DNA of 11,529 nucleotides from CAZVGZ01 sp964627605 (GCA_964627605.1 CAZVGZ010000061.1:1-11529); one strand, 5' to 3'. Positions 1 to 7,634 are shown, counted from the stretch's first letter. The notes: a model not told the origin generated them from the letters alone. Numbers and translations: made by a program.

Positions 1-1457
1 TCGAACTGATTGGGTGTCCCGTAGTAGCGGAAATCTAGCTGTTTTGGCGGTATTCGACCGCCACCAAAGTTGACCTCCACCACAGGATCAGGATCGGTCC
101 ATACATCACCGTAGCGGGCGACAAAACCGCCACCCATAAAGTACATGCGCCCATTGGGCACATCTTCTACTATGCTTTTGATATGGACGTTTCTGATCTG
201 GATATCTGGGATCATCCAGTGACCATCAGGGGTGTAGTAAGCGACACCGGTCCCAGACCCCGAAGTGCCGGCGACCCACACATTGCCTCTGGAGTCTGTA
301 AATAGAGTGGTAATTCCGGTGGTGGGTATGGTGTCGTTCGTTGACTCCTTACTATGAAACTCCCAATACGGCTCCGCCGCTTTGCGATGGTACACCGCAA
401 CGCCGTAGCCAAATGTGGCGGTACCTACCGCGCACCAGATATTTCCCTCGCCATCCTCTGTGATAGCTTCTACAACGTCGTCCTGATTCCCAGCTTTGGC
501 AGGATCGACCAGCTCTGCTTCGTACGTCACGATGGACTGCTCATTCGCCGAGATCATGCTGACGCCCTTGCGTTTACCGCCGACCCAGATGTTGTTGTCT
601 GAATCGACTAACACGCGCGCAATGCTGTTGGTCGGCAGCTTGATGTCCTTGTGCGAAGGTGGGTCTGTGCGGCCCATACGGTTGAAGAACGACATCTGCC
701 CGTTTCTGAAACGCACTACACCGTCGCCGTTGCTGGAGAAGTAGCCGGTTCCAGAGGAGTTCCAATCGAAATTGCCCAAGATTCCAACCGGATTGCCCTC
801 ATCGGCCCACGCCATCGGGGTACCAGCGGCATAGCTGGAGTAGTGGGGAAGGAAATCGGCTTCAGTTGTACCACCGGTCAGTTCTTCATTGTTAGGATGC
901 GAAAAAGACCTGATAAAACTTGGAGACCCGTTCGAGTTCCACATCCCCGGTATGCTTGTCGTGGGGTTGTATATTATGGAAAATTTCCCCGCTTCAATAG
1001 CTGCGACGTACAAGTTACCTTCGGGCCCTAGCCCGACCGGTCCGCCCTGATGGACAAGAAACGGCAGCGCGAACCGTTGTCTGTGGTTCTGCCAGATCTC
1101 CTCGCACTCGTATCCAGATTTCAGGCCCCAGTCACCAGTTGCGGGATCGCCTTCTTCCTCCACTCCGTTGCACTGTGTCTGTTCGCCCATATAGAGGTCC
1201 TGATTACCCAATCCCCGAAACAGGTTCCAATAGCTGTCTTCAAGATACATCATACCGTTATGCGAGGTCATGTACACTCTACCATTGCCATCAATAGCCA
1301 TTGAGTGGTAGGTTCCCTCGCCACCGTTGGTATTGTCGGTGAAACGGCCGCGCCAGATTTTCCAGGAACCGTCCCAGTTTTGAGCGTTAGCGCTCGAAGC
1401 CACCGCCATGAGCGCGCAGATTGCCAAGAACTGCAAAACCGGTCGCTGCTGCTTCAT
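1..1457 (-). CDS. Exported Reg_prop-like beta-propeller protein, 3' end outside window
   Basis: The frame is open from an ATG at 1457 to the left edge: 485 codons plus two bases, with no stop. The start has a GGAGGGG ribosome site at 1461-1467. Residues 1-25 form a signal peptide with a hydrophobic core and an ANA cleavage site before Gln26, so the product is exported. Blade-like motifs of the two-component-regulator propeller type (D-x-x-G-N-x-W-V-G) recur at about residues 55-72, 144-157, 284-302, 334-356 and 387-408, for example DSDNNIWVGG and DSRGNVWVAG. In Bacteroidota such propellers often form the periplasmic sensor part of hybrid histidine kinases, but they also occur in secreted proteins. 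No transmembrane helix or kinase domain appears in the visible part, so I cannot tell which this is. Residues 77-125 are an insertion between blades with three Cys. It follows the C25 protease gene, with 127 bases between them. Confidence 0.88.
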   Translation of the reverse strand, partial: MKQQRPVLQFLAICALMAVASSANAQNWDGSWKIWRGRFTDNTNGGEGTYHSMAIDGNGRVYMTSHNGMMYLEDSYWNLFRGLGNQDLYMGEQTQCNGVEEEGDPATGDWGLKSGYECEEIWQNHRQRFALPFLVHQGGPVGLGPEGNLYVAAIEAGKFSIIYNPTTSIPGMWNSNGSPSFIRSFSHPNNEELTGGTTEADFLPHYSSYAAGTPMAWADEGNPVGILGNFDWNSSGTGYFSSNGDGVVRFRNGQMSFFNRMGRTDPPSHKDIKLPTNSIARVLVDSDNNIWVGGKRKGVSMISANEQSIVTYEAELVDPAKAGNQDDVVEAITEDGEGNIWCAVGTATFGYGVAVYHRKAAEPYWEFHSKESTNDTIPTTGITTLFTDSRGNVWVAGTSGSGTGVAYYTPDGHWMIPDIQIRNVHIKSIVEDVPNGRMYFMGGGFVARYGDVWTDPDPVVEVNFGGGRIPPKQLDFRYYGTPNQF

Positions 1458-1546
1458 AGTCCCCTCCACGTTATCAGTTAACTCACGATTGCTGAGTGGT
1501 CGTTAAGATCGACGTCGGACATGTCGGAAGTCCTACATACCCTCAA

Positions 1547-1574
1547 AAGATATCGTTGGTTGCGTTCAAGTCAA
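1547..1574 (-). promoter_or_regulatory. Candidate sigma70-type promoter for the propeller gene
   Basis: On the minus strand TTGACT (1569-1574) is followed after 16 bases by TATCTT (1547-1552). It starts just after the stop codon of the protease gene and lies about 90 bases before the propeller gene's ATG. The -10 matches the consensus at four of six positions and the spacer is one base short, so this is only a candidate. No hairpin-plus-T-run terminator is visible between the two genes, so co-transcription from upstream is equally possible. Confidence 0.3.
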
Positions 1575-1584
1575 GGCCGCATAT

Positions 1585-4500
1585 CTACCGCAACACCGTA
1601 AGACGTCCCCATTTAGACACGCTCGCATCGCCGGTGAACGTAGCTCTAAAAAGGTATACCGCAGATGCCACTGCACGTCCCTGATTATCGTCGGTCTGCC
1701 AGACGATCTTTGTGCTCCCAGCTGCGCCGCCTCTAATATCCCACCTGCGTATCATCTGTCCTGTGGTTGAATAAAGTTCCACAGTCAAATGACCACTTTG
1801 GGGCAGCCACGCAGTAAACATCACCGATGGGTTCGACGGGTTGGGAGCAGCGGTCACTGCGAAAGGTCTGGGCAGAGCGCCTAGAGCGGCTTCTCTATCT
1901 CGCGCCACGGCCACTGGAGAACGCCCCGAAGTCATTCGCGATCCCTGCCGCGAGCTGTTGCCCCGCCACCCAGGCCACTGCGACGGAATATCAGACGCCC
2001 TATGGGGCAGGTCCCAAACAAAGATCCTCGGCTGCCGACCAGCCATCATCAGATCAATGTCACCATCACCATCTATATCCCCGGCCCACGGCCCAAGCGT
2101 CCCGTCCATGTCGTCCCATGTAGCCAAAGTCTGAAGCGGCCATCCGTCCAGCGCCTTACCGTCACTCCCCCACCCATGAACCCGCCCCCCAACCGTCGAA
2201 ACCGCCACATCCAGCAACCCATCACCATTCAGATCTACAGCTATAGCCTCGCCACGAACCGCATCGCCCGTGGGCAGACCCCTCTCCCATCCAGCAAACG
2301 AATCACCGTCGTGATGCCAAACATAGACATTGCCATCGGTGCAACCGATCACTATCTCCATGTCGCCATCACTGTCTAGATCGGCAACGATCGGCGAGCC
2401 GTAGACCGGGCCAGGCAACCGCATCGGCCACCCAGGACGGTGCAAACCGTCAGGGCCATAAACGTGCACATTGCCTGACAGGTCTCCCACCAAGACCGAC
2501 CTCATATCCCCATCCACAAGCGCTGCCAGAGTCGGCGAACTGAAAATCTGAGAATCGGCCAGCACCGGCCATCCCTCGCACATGGTACCTTCCATCTCAA
2601 GGCAACCAACCTCGCCAGACCAGGAAGCGTAGACGATCTCAGTGTAGCCATCGCCATCCAGATCGCCTGTCGAAGGGGTCGCAAAAACACCTCCCCTGGT
2701 CTCTACCGGCCAACCAGCAAGTTGCTTTCCGTCGCCTCGCCACGCGAAAAGCCCACCCTCAGTCGAACCCATCAGAACATCCAGAATCGAATCACCGTTC
2801 ATCTCCACTAACACCGGTGTGCCAAATGCAGAGCGACCGATCGATTTCGGCCATCCCGATTTGAACGATCCATCGGCAGAGAGCGCATAGACGGTGTTGG
2901 CACCGTTAACCACAGCAACAACATCAGCTTCCTTGTCGCCGTCAATGTCCCCTACCGCCGTCCCGTGTACGGTCCCCAATACAAAAACCGGCCACCCCGT
3001 GTCGGTCTGACCGTCTGGGTTGATCCTTTGAAGATCGCCAGCCGCACCACCAACCACCACAGCGTAGCCATCCCCGGTAGACGTCGGCGCAAGCGACGGG
3101 GCCACGGTGATGACACTGCTTACGTCGGCTGGCCAACCGGCGGCAAATGGTGGATTAGCTCGAACGTAGATCGGGGTAGATGGACGACCGATGTTCCCAA
3201 ACTGGTCGACGGCAGATATTCTCACCCACACCCCACCTGGATCGGTACTTAGTTCATAGCTAGTTGCCGGTGTCGGCCCTGCAACAGTTTCGCGACGCCA
3301 CACCCCTTGGAAGTCTGTCGCAGTCTCGACATGGTAGGCCTTGACATCCTCGGCAGTCACTGACGACCACGCCAACTGAGCACTCCGTTGGCCCGGGGTA
3401 AATGTAGGCGGCGATGGTACGGGCGGCGGTACGATGTCAGCGGCGATCGGATCGTGACTCCTCCTGGCCTCTTCTACTATGACGTTTAGCGGTAGAACAT
3501 CGGTTCCTATTCCAGACTGCGTCACAGTGGCGGTCAGATCATCCACCACTAGCGAATCACCCGCCTCCAACACCGCCATCGATCTCACTATCTCGCCGAA
3601 CGTCAAACCCGCGACCACCGGCACGAGCCTTACACGCAGATCCCTCGCAGGACCGTTGCCCAGATTCTTGACGACAATAGTAGGTACCACCTCGGTGGGC
3701 TGCACCAACGGCCAAGGCAAAAGCCCACCTGTGGTACTTCGTACGTTGCGCACCGAAATCCGCAAATCCGATGACACCACCGGCAGACTCAGCGTCCCTC
3801 GAAACACCCTCTGACCAGAAAGAACGTGGGTAAGCTCCAACTCGAACGCCATCCTCTGCCCGGCGGTCAAAGACGAATCCAGGAATATCGTCAGCGGATT
3901 TTCAGCGTGAGCCCATTGGGTGGCCCCGACTGCCAGAAATTCCAGTCGATCGTCTTTGGTGAGCGACGCCTTAAGTGGATCTAGCGGCCACAATCGACCT
4001 GTCAGATCACCCAACATGTCCGGCGCGACATTCTTGGCGACTAGATCAACAAGAGTTTCCAGTCCACTTTCGAGACGTGCGCCTGGCGCGAAATCGGCGG
4101 TAACGCGCAACCCGGTCCACGTACTGTCATAATAGGTCACAGGCAGAAACGACGGGTGGTGTGCAGTGATGGAAAGCCGATCTTCAATGGTCGGGAGTGC
4201 TGGGATCACCACGTCTCCGGTAGGGCTGGTGAACCCACGTTCATAGAACTGGCCCTCAATCCACGCCGTTACCAGAGCTCCTTCCACCGGGTCGCCAAAG
4301 GGGTTCATCACATGGACAGGCACGGTGTATCCCCCTGGAAACGTGCCGGAATGCTCCAACGCCATCGGCCCCTGTGGGACCCCGTGCCACACCCGCATCT
4401 CCGGGTCACCCATCAGATTGAGATTGTAGGCCGCCCATCGGTCATTTAGACCGTACCACGTCTCAGCAATCGCCTGCCCCAAATGCCCATCGGCCGACCC

Positions 4501-5709
4501 GTGACGCTCCCGGAATCTGGTCGATGCCCCCGGAAGTGGAAACGTCGGGTTCTCGTACCCCCACATGGCCTGGAACAGGTCATAAATCTGATGTAAAATC
4601 TCCCAGGTAACCACCGAACGGCTATTTCCTACAAACGCCACCGCCCCGCCTAGTCTGGTGAAAAGAAACCGTTCTCCGATACTGTTTCTGTCGAAAGCAC
4701 CTGGTAGACAGGAGCCGGAAACAACCACGCTGTAGGCAGGTTCGTTTCTCAAACCATTTATGTCGGACAGTTTGAGACTGCCGCCAGATCTCCCGTCGAT
4801 ATATATCCAGAACCCGGTACCCAACCGGTCAGCTGCCGCATGCCCCCCGTGAATGACTATATGTGGCCCTTCCTTTAGCCCAGATAGAGCCGAGGTTTGC
4901 CTTAGCTCCTGGCACGGAATCCAATCATAAAATTTCAGGCTACTCGCTTCTGAACAAAAGGAGTAGTGGCGCGCGATATCCCATCCATCCAGGAAATCCC
5001 TATGAACATCCTGGCCCAACCTTTGGATTGTGGTCATAGGTGGTGCGCTCTCGCCGGACTTAAAAGGCGCGGCGGCCATAATCATCACGTCGTTGAGATA
5101 TGATAGAGGCGGATTCTGTTCGTACCTTAGCAACTTCGCGACAAAGTAATCCACCTCCTTAGTGAATGTCGCAGGCACTCTCCCAACGAAAATATCGGCG
5201 TAGATATCGTCGGTTAGTGCTCCTTCAGATAGGAGGTTATTGCGGTCGTTGTCGGGAGGGGTGTCGCCAAACTGGTCGTTCCCGTCAGTGTCCCAGGTGC
5301 CATCAAGAGCCGCGAAATACATGTCGGTGGGCACCGGAGCCACGGAGGGGTTCTCCTCATACTTCATCTGGTGGGCGATTCGAATCGGCACATGATCGCC
5401 ATCGCCTCCGAGTAGCACCCACTTGAGCGCACCGGTGGAATAGCGCCGCTTCAGATATACCCGCAGCCGCTCGGCGCGGTCGCGTCCCGGATTAGTGGAA
5501 TCGATGTGGGCCATCGTCACGATCTCAGCGGGCACTCCGCGCAACGTCTTCCACTCCGCGAGAACCACCCAACTCGGTGCCAAAATCTCGCTCGTGACGA
5601 TCAGATATTCGATTGAGCTGGGATCCATGTACCCGGGGTTAAACGCAGCAACACGACTGATTGTCAGCACGATTGCCAGCGCCGCCACGTGGCTTGTTTT
5701 CGTCGTCAT
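1585..5709 (-). CDS. Gingipain-like C25 cysteine protease with FG-GAP-type propeller and FlgD/T9SS-like C-terminal domain
   Basis: A 1374-residue exported multidomain protein. The ATG has GGAGG six bases upstream, and residues 1-22 look like a signal peptide ending VAA. Residues about 33-440 resemble peptidase family C25: YLIVTSE, WVLLGGD, DDIYADIFVGR and NLMGDPEM are seen. The probable catalytic pair is His287 (IVIHGGH) and Cys334 (SGSCLPGAFD), followed by IGERFLF; these align by eye with the His and Cys of Rgp/Kgp. After linker domains comes a CARDB-like region (about 650-750), then a fibronectin-III-like domain (about 758-850). A propeller with Asp-rich loops such as DLDGDGYTE and DIDGDGDID spans about 855-1240, and WPGWRGN closes it. 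Residues about 1284-1374 begin PNPSNPSV and resemble the FlgD_ig/type A sorting domain used for type IX-style export. The likely role is a surface or secreted endopeptidase; the substrate is unknown. There is no room for a gingipain propeptide. Confidence 0.9.
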   Translation of the reverse strand: MTTKTSHVAALAIVLTISRVAAFNPGYMDPSSIEYLIVTSEILAPSWVVLAEWKTLRGVPAEIVTMAHIDSTNPGRDRAERLRVYLKRRYSTGALKWVLLGGDGDHVPIRIAHQMKYEENPSVAPVPTDMYFAALDGTWDTDGNDQFGDTPPDNDRNNLLSEGALTDDIYADIFVGRVPATFTKEVDYFVAKLLRYEQNPPLSYLNDVMIMAAAPFKSGESAPPMTTIQRLGQDVHRDFLDGWDIARHYSFCSEASSLKFYDWIPCQELRQTSALSGLKEGPHIVIHGGHAAADRLGTGFWIYIDGRSGGSLKLSDINGLRNEPAYSVVVSGSCLPGAFDRNSIGERFLFTRLGGAVAFVGNSRSVVTWEILHQIYDLFQAMWGYENPTFPLPGASTRFRERHGSADGHLGQAIAETWYGLNDRWAAYNLNLMGDPEMRVWHGVPQGPMALEHSGTFPGGYTVPVHVMNPFGDPVEGALVTAWIEGQFYERGFTSPTGDVVIPALPTIEDRLSITAHHPSFLPVTYYDSTWTGLRVTADFAPGARLESGLETLVDLVAKNVAPDMLGDLTGRLWPLDPLKASLTKDDRLEFLAVGATQWAHAENPLTIFLDSSLTAGQRMAFELELTHVLSGQRVFRGTLSLPVVSSDLRISVRNVRSTTGGLLPWPLVQPTEVVPTIVVKNLGNGPARDLRVRLVPVVAGLTFGEIVRSMAVLEAGDSLVVDDLTATVTQSGIGTDVLPLNVIVEEARRSHDPIAADIVPPPVPSPPTFTPGQRSAQLAWSSVTAEDVKAYHVETATDFQGVWRRETVAGPTPATSYELSTDPGGVWVRISAVDQFGNIGRPSTPIYVRANPPFAAGWPADVSSVITVAPSLAPTSTGDGYAVVVGGAAGDLQRINPDGQTDTGWPVFVLGTVHGTAVGDIDGDKEADVVAVVNGANTVYALSADGSFKSGWPKSIGRSAFGTPVLVEMNGDSILDVLMGSTEGGLFAWRGDGKQLAGWPVETRGGVFATPSTGDLDGDGYTEIVYASWSGEVGCLEMEGTMCEGWPVLADSQIFSSPTLAALVDGDMRSVLVGDLSGNVHVYGPDGLHRPGWPMRLPGPVYGSPIVADLDSDGDMEIVIGCTDGNVYVWHHDGDSFAGWERGLPTGDAVRGEAIAVDLNGDGLLDVAVSTVGGRVHGWGSDGKALDGWPLQTLATWDDMDGTLGPWAGDIDGDGDIDLMMAGRQPRIFVWDLPHRASDIPSQWPGWRGNSSRQGSRMTSGRSPVAVARDREAALGALPRPFAVTAAPNPSNPSVMFTAWLPQSGHLTVELYSTTGQMIRRWDIRGGAAGSTKIVWQTDDNQGRAVASAVYLFRATFTGDASVSKWGRLTVLR
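1975..3138 (-). repeat. Eight-fold Gly-Trp-Pro propeller repeats, 47-residue period
   Basis: Inside the C25 protease, a Gly-Trp-Pro motif starts at residues 858, 905, 952, 999, 1046, 1093, 1140 (GWE here) and 1189. Six successive intervals are exactly 47 residues and the last is 49. An Asp-rich calcium-loop-like motif follows most GWPs by 16-22 residues: DIDGD 921, EMNGD 969, DLDGD 1016, DLDSD 1110, DLNGD 1159 and DIDGD 1211. It is degenerate after the first and fifth GWP. This is the FG-GAP/VCBS integrin-like propeller pattern, with seven or eight blades. The repeats are conserved as protein motifs, not as identical DNA. Confidence 0.85.
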
Positions 5710-5741
5710 CCCCCGCCTCCCGGCAACCTAACTCTCCCCGT

Positions 5742-5781
5742 AAAAAAAGAGGGGGCGACGCAAACGTCACCCCCCTTTTTT
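5742..5781 (-). terminator. Intrinsic terminator after the CBM9-like protein gene
   Basis: On the minus strand a stem of GGGGGGTGACG pairs with CGTCGCCCCC across a TTTG loop, followed by a run of seven T. The internal T opposite G makes a G-U wobble in minus-strand RNA but a C-A mismatch in plus-strand RNA, which supports the minus direction. It lies 44 bases after the stop at 5825 and only 32 bases before the protease start codon, so the protease needs its own promoter or read-through. Confidence 0.85.
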
Positions 5782-5824
5782 AACACTGTATACATACCGG
5801 AACACTCTCCCGGCAAAAACAGGC

Positions 5825-7111
5825 TTACTCGCTAAACAAGCTCTTCACTGATCCCCAAGTCGACGGAGCAACTGGCAGTGGCCCAGAAATGTGCAGAGTC
5901 ACATAAACCGGAGCTGCGGCTTCCATGCCACGATCCCACGGTGTGCCATCACTACCCATCTGAATGCCAATAACCTGGCCGTCGGACGGCGCGTCAAAGC
6001 CGTTGAGTTTCGCCCAGCTAGCCAAGTTGACCAACGGGATACCGATCTCGCGGTTGTGGCCTTTCCAGGCTTCCAGAGCAACACGGCGATCAATGATAAC
6101 GCCTGTGCGGCCAGCTGGGTCGTCGTTGTCTTCAAACCTGATAACCGGAACATCGACGCCCAGGCCATCAATATAGCTGGATTTGACTCTGAACGCGCCG
6201 TCGGACTCGCTTCTGAACTGTCCAGCAAAAAAGGTGTCAGCACCGATAGCAACGCCACCAATATTGGCGGTCATTGGGGTCTCTTCGAGGATAGTTGGGT
6301 CGTCGCCAGTCTCCACGTCGTTGTCCCAATCGATGCCAAGATCGTCATACCGACGCCAGTAGCGGTCAGTCTTCTTTAACGAGGTACCGTTGCTTGTCAA
6401 ATAAGTAACGAAACCAGAGTCAGCACCAGGAACTACGTTACGTGCATGGGCCGTGACGCCGCCCACTCCATTCGGAACGGTATAGTACTCAATGAGCAGA
6501 TCAGCTGCGGCTTGCACTTTTGCATCGACGAGAACCCTGGTGGACACGGTTGTGTCCGGATCCACACCTGTGGTGTCGATGATATTGTAGGGCGCTGAAT
6601 CCACGGAGTCCACATTACCTGTCGACAGATCTGAGAGCTCCGCATCGTCCATGGCGCGGAAAGCTGCCCATAGAGTCGTGGCACCAGTGGCCAATTCCTG
6701 GCCAGGTTCATCCCACTTCGTGTATTCCGCTTTGTCTTCACCAATGTCCTCACCGGACATTCCGAAAAGACCATCTTCGGCTGAGGAGATAAACACCTCG
6801 GTGCCACAGCAGGCGGCTTCGTCGCCAGCAATTGTGAACACAACGTCAGCATACTCCAACAGGACATACAGCCACCCGTCCTGGGTCACCGCACGAGTTC
6901 TCACGATATCCATATGCGAACGGAACGTCACACTAGACACAGCCTCTTCTCTGGCCTGTCCAAAAACGTCGCCTGGTGGATCTTCCGCTACTGCGAACGG
7001 ACCACCCATTCCCCAATCATCAATATCGCCATCCAGTGTAATAATACCAGCTGAGGCAACCCCAGCGACCGACAGCATGGCGAGCAAGGTTAATGCTATT
7101 GCTTTACGCAT
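5825..7111 (-). CDS. Exported protein of unknown function with CBM9-like N-terminal segment
   Basis: A 428-residue protein. The ATG has GGAGG ten bases upstream. Residues 1-21 form a clear signal peptide (hydrophobic core, VASA before Gly22), so the product is periplasmic or secreted. The mature start has the pattern LDGDIDDW, and a little later SHMDIVRTRAVTQDGWLYVLLEYAD (given here as SHMDIV, then DGWLYVLLEYAD). This resembles the CBM9/DOMON-like sandwich family in carbohydrate- or haem-binding exported proteins. The match is by eye and I do not claim a ligand. The middle is acidic and rich in Asp and Gly. Adjacent Cys101 and Cys102 are the only cysteines noticed. The C-terminus STWGSVKSLF looks like a short conserved tail, possibly a sorting or anchoring tag. 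It has its own promoter upstream and a terminator downstream, so it is probably a single-gene transcript. Alternative: a sugar-binding surface protein without enzymatic activity. Confidence 0.85.
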   Translation of the reverse strand: MRKAIALTLLAMLSVAGVASAGIITLDGDIDDWGMGGPFAVAEDPPGDVFGQAREEAVSSVTFRSHMDIVRTRAVTQDGWLYVLLEYADVVFTIAGDEAACCGTEVFISSAEDGLFGMSGEDIGEDKAEYTKWDEPGQELATGATTLWAAFRAMDDAELSDLSTGNVDSVDSAPYNIIDTTGVDPDTTVSTRVLVDAKVQAAADLLIEYYTVPNGVGGVTAHARNVVPGADSGFVTYLTSNGTSLKKTDRYWRRYDDLGIDWDNDVETGDDPTILEETPMTANIGGVAIGADTFFAGQFRSESDGAFRVKSSYIDGLGVDVPVIRFEDNDDPAGRTGVIIDRRVALEAWKGHNREIGIPLVNLASWAKLNGFDAPSDGQVIGIQMGSDGTPWDRGMEAAAPVYVTLHISGPLPVAPSTWGSVKSLFSE

Positions 7112-7389
7112 TTCGTGTTACCCTCCAAAAAATAGCGTTCAAGAAAGACCACATATGTGACTTCCCAGCGCTTTTCATTTCGTAGTTCGCATTCGTGAAC
7201 CACCCCAGGGTTCACAAAAGCGCTAACTTCTTTTGGACTCCCCACCATGGGGGGGGTCGATCTGTTACTCCGGGTCTACCTCCTCTCAAAGCTACCCGCG
7301 TTCTGGTCCGCACCCCTCAACGCCGACGAGTCATGGAGTGCTTTTCCTAACCAAAATTCGACTACCGCAGATGCGGTTGGGCGTGAGAT
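7112..7389 (-). other. Long 5' leader of the CBM9-like protein gene
   Basis: If transcription starts a few bases after the -10 box at 7396-7401, the mRNA carries about 280 untranslated bases before the ATG at 7111. The leader contains nested inverted repeats (7167-7224) and a G/C-rich hairpin at 7236-7258, made of a run of eight C facing GGGGAGTC around a CCATGG core. No known riboswitch or other RNA family is recognised. The short plus-strand frame at 7247-7441 has no supporting features. Confidence 0.4.
7167..7224. promoter_or_regulatory. Nested inverted repeats, possible operator or RNA hairpin
   Basis: An outer pair of perfect 9-base arms, AGCGCTTTT (7167-7175) and AAAAGCGCT (7216-7224), encloses an inner pair of perfect 7-base arms, GTGAACC (7195-7201) and GGTTCAC (7209-7215), separated by 7 bases. 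The right arms of the two pairs are directly adjacent. The element lies 56-113 bases upstream of the start codon at 7111, downstream of the predicted promoter. It could bind a dimeric regulator or fold in the leader RNA; the sequence does not decide which. Confidence 0.5.
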
Positions 7390-7395
7390 AATGAA

Positions 7396-7424
7396 AACAT
7401 ACGACAAAGCCTATAGAATGTCAA
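7396..7424 (-). promoter_or_regulatory. Sigma70-like promoter for the CBM9-like protein gene
   Basis: On the minus strand a perfect TTGACA (7419-7424) is followed after exactly 17 bases by TATGTT (7396-7401). Upstream of the -35, after a short GC-rich spacer, is a run of ten A (plus-strand T run 7430-7439) that could act as an UP-like element. No other -35/-10 pair as good was noticed in the intergenic region. Confidence 0.65.
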
Positions 7425-7437
7425 GCGCGTTTTTTTT

Positions 7438-7563
7438 TTAGACGTTACCCCTGTAATTACAACCATTTACCACCATTTCGCGCTCCGCCTTGCCTAATTT
7501 TTTTCTTATAGGATGCGGTAAATGACCACCGATCAGACCTCTCAATAAGATTTTCCGGGACAT
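7438..7563 (-). CDS. Possible 41-residue basic small protein (weak)
   Basis: An ATG at 7563 opens a 41-codon frame ending in TAA at 7438-7440, just upstream of the A run of the promoter. The product would start MSRKILLRGLIGG and contain a basic HPIRKKLGKAE stretch, with no signal peptide or recognisable domain. There is no good Shine-Dalgarno sequence before the ATG. The 11 bases covering its start are repeated just before the ATG of the CBM9-like protein gene. It may be chance or part of the intergenic DNA. Confidence 0.15.
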   Translation of the reverse strand: MSRKILLRGLIGGHLPHPIRKKLGKAEREMVVNGCNYRGNV

Positions 7564-7634
7564 CGTGTTACCCATACACTATCGATCTTCGGTTGCCTGA
7601 CAGATGATTCTGCGACATTCCTGAACACGCTCAT
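7441..7634. other. Intergenic region downstream of the lipoprotein gene
   Basis: Apart from the weak 41-codon frame, this stretch shows no gene. No strong hairpin with a T run follows the lipoprotein stop at 7635 on the minus strand, so how that transcript ends is unclear. A short imperfect tandem repeat (accattt twice, 7472-7488) and a plus-strand T run near 7497-7504 are the only other structure noticed. Confidence 0.4.

Noticed and set aside
1827..2379. Overlapping plus-strand frames rich in Pro, Arg and His
   Set aside because: They are the antisense of the repetitive Gly/Asp-rich propeller and are explained by its composition.
1975..3138. Regular spacing considered as a CRISPR-like or DNA tandem array
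   Set aside because: The period exists at the protein level only; the DNA copies are not identical and there are no spacers.
5891..7160. Several plus-strand frames of 144-170 codons opposite the CBM9-like protein gene
   Set aside because: They are mutually overlapping shadows, while the minus-strand gene has a signal peptide, ribosome site, promoter and terminator.
7430..7439. Plus-strand run of ten T considered as a terminator
   Set aside because: No stable hairpin precedes it and no plus-strand gene ends there; it fits better as the A-tract upstream of the minus-strand promoter.
7247..7441. Plus-strand frame of 64 codons in the intergenic region
   Set aside because: It has no ribosome site, runs through the promoter A/T tract, ends in a run of Phe codons and resembles no known protein.
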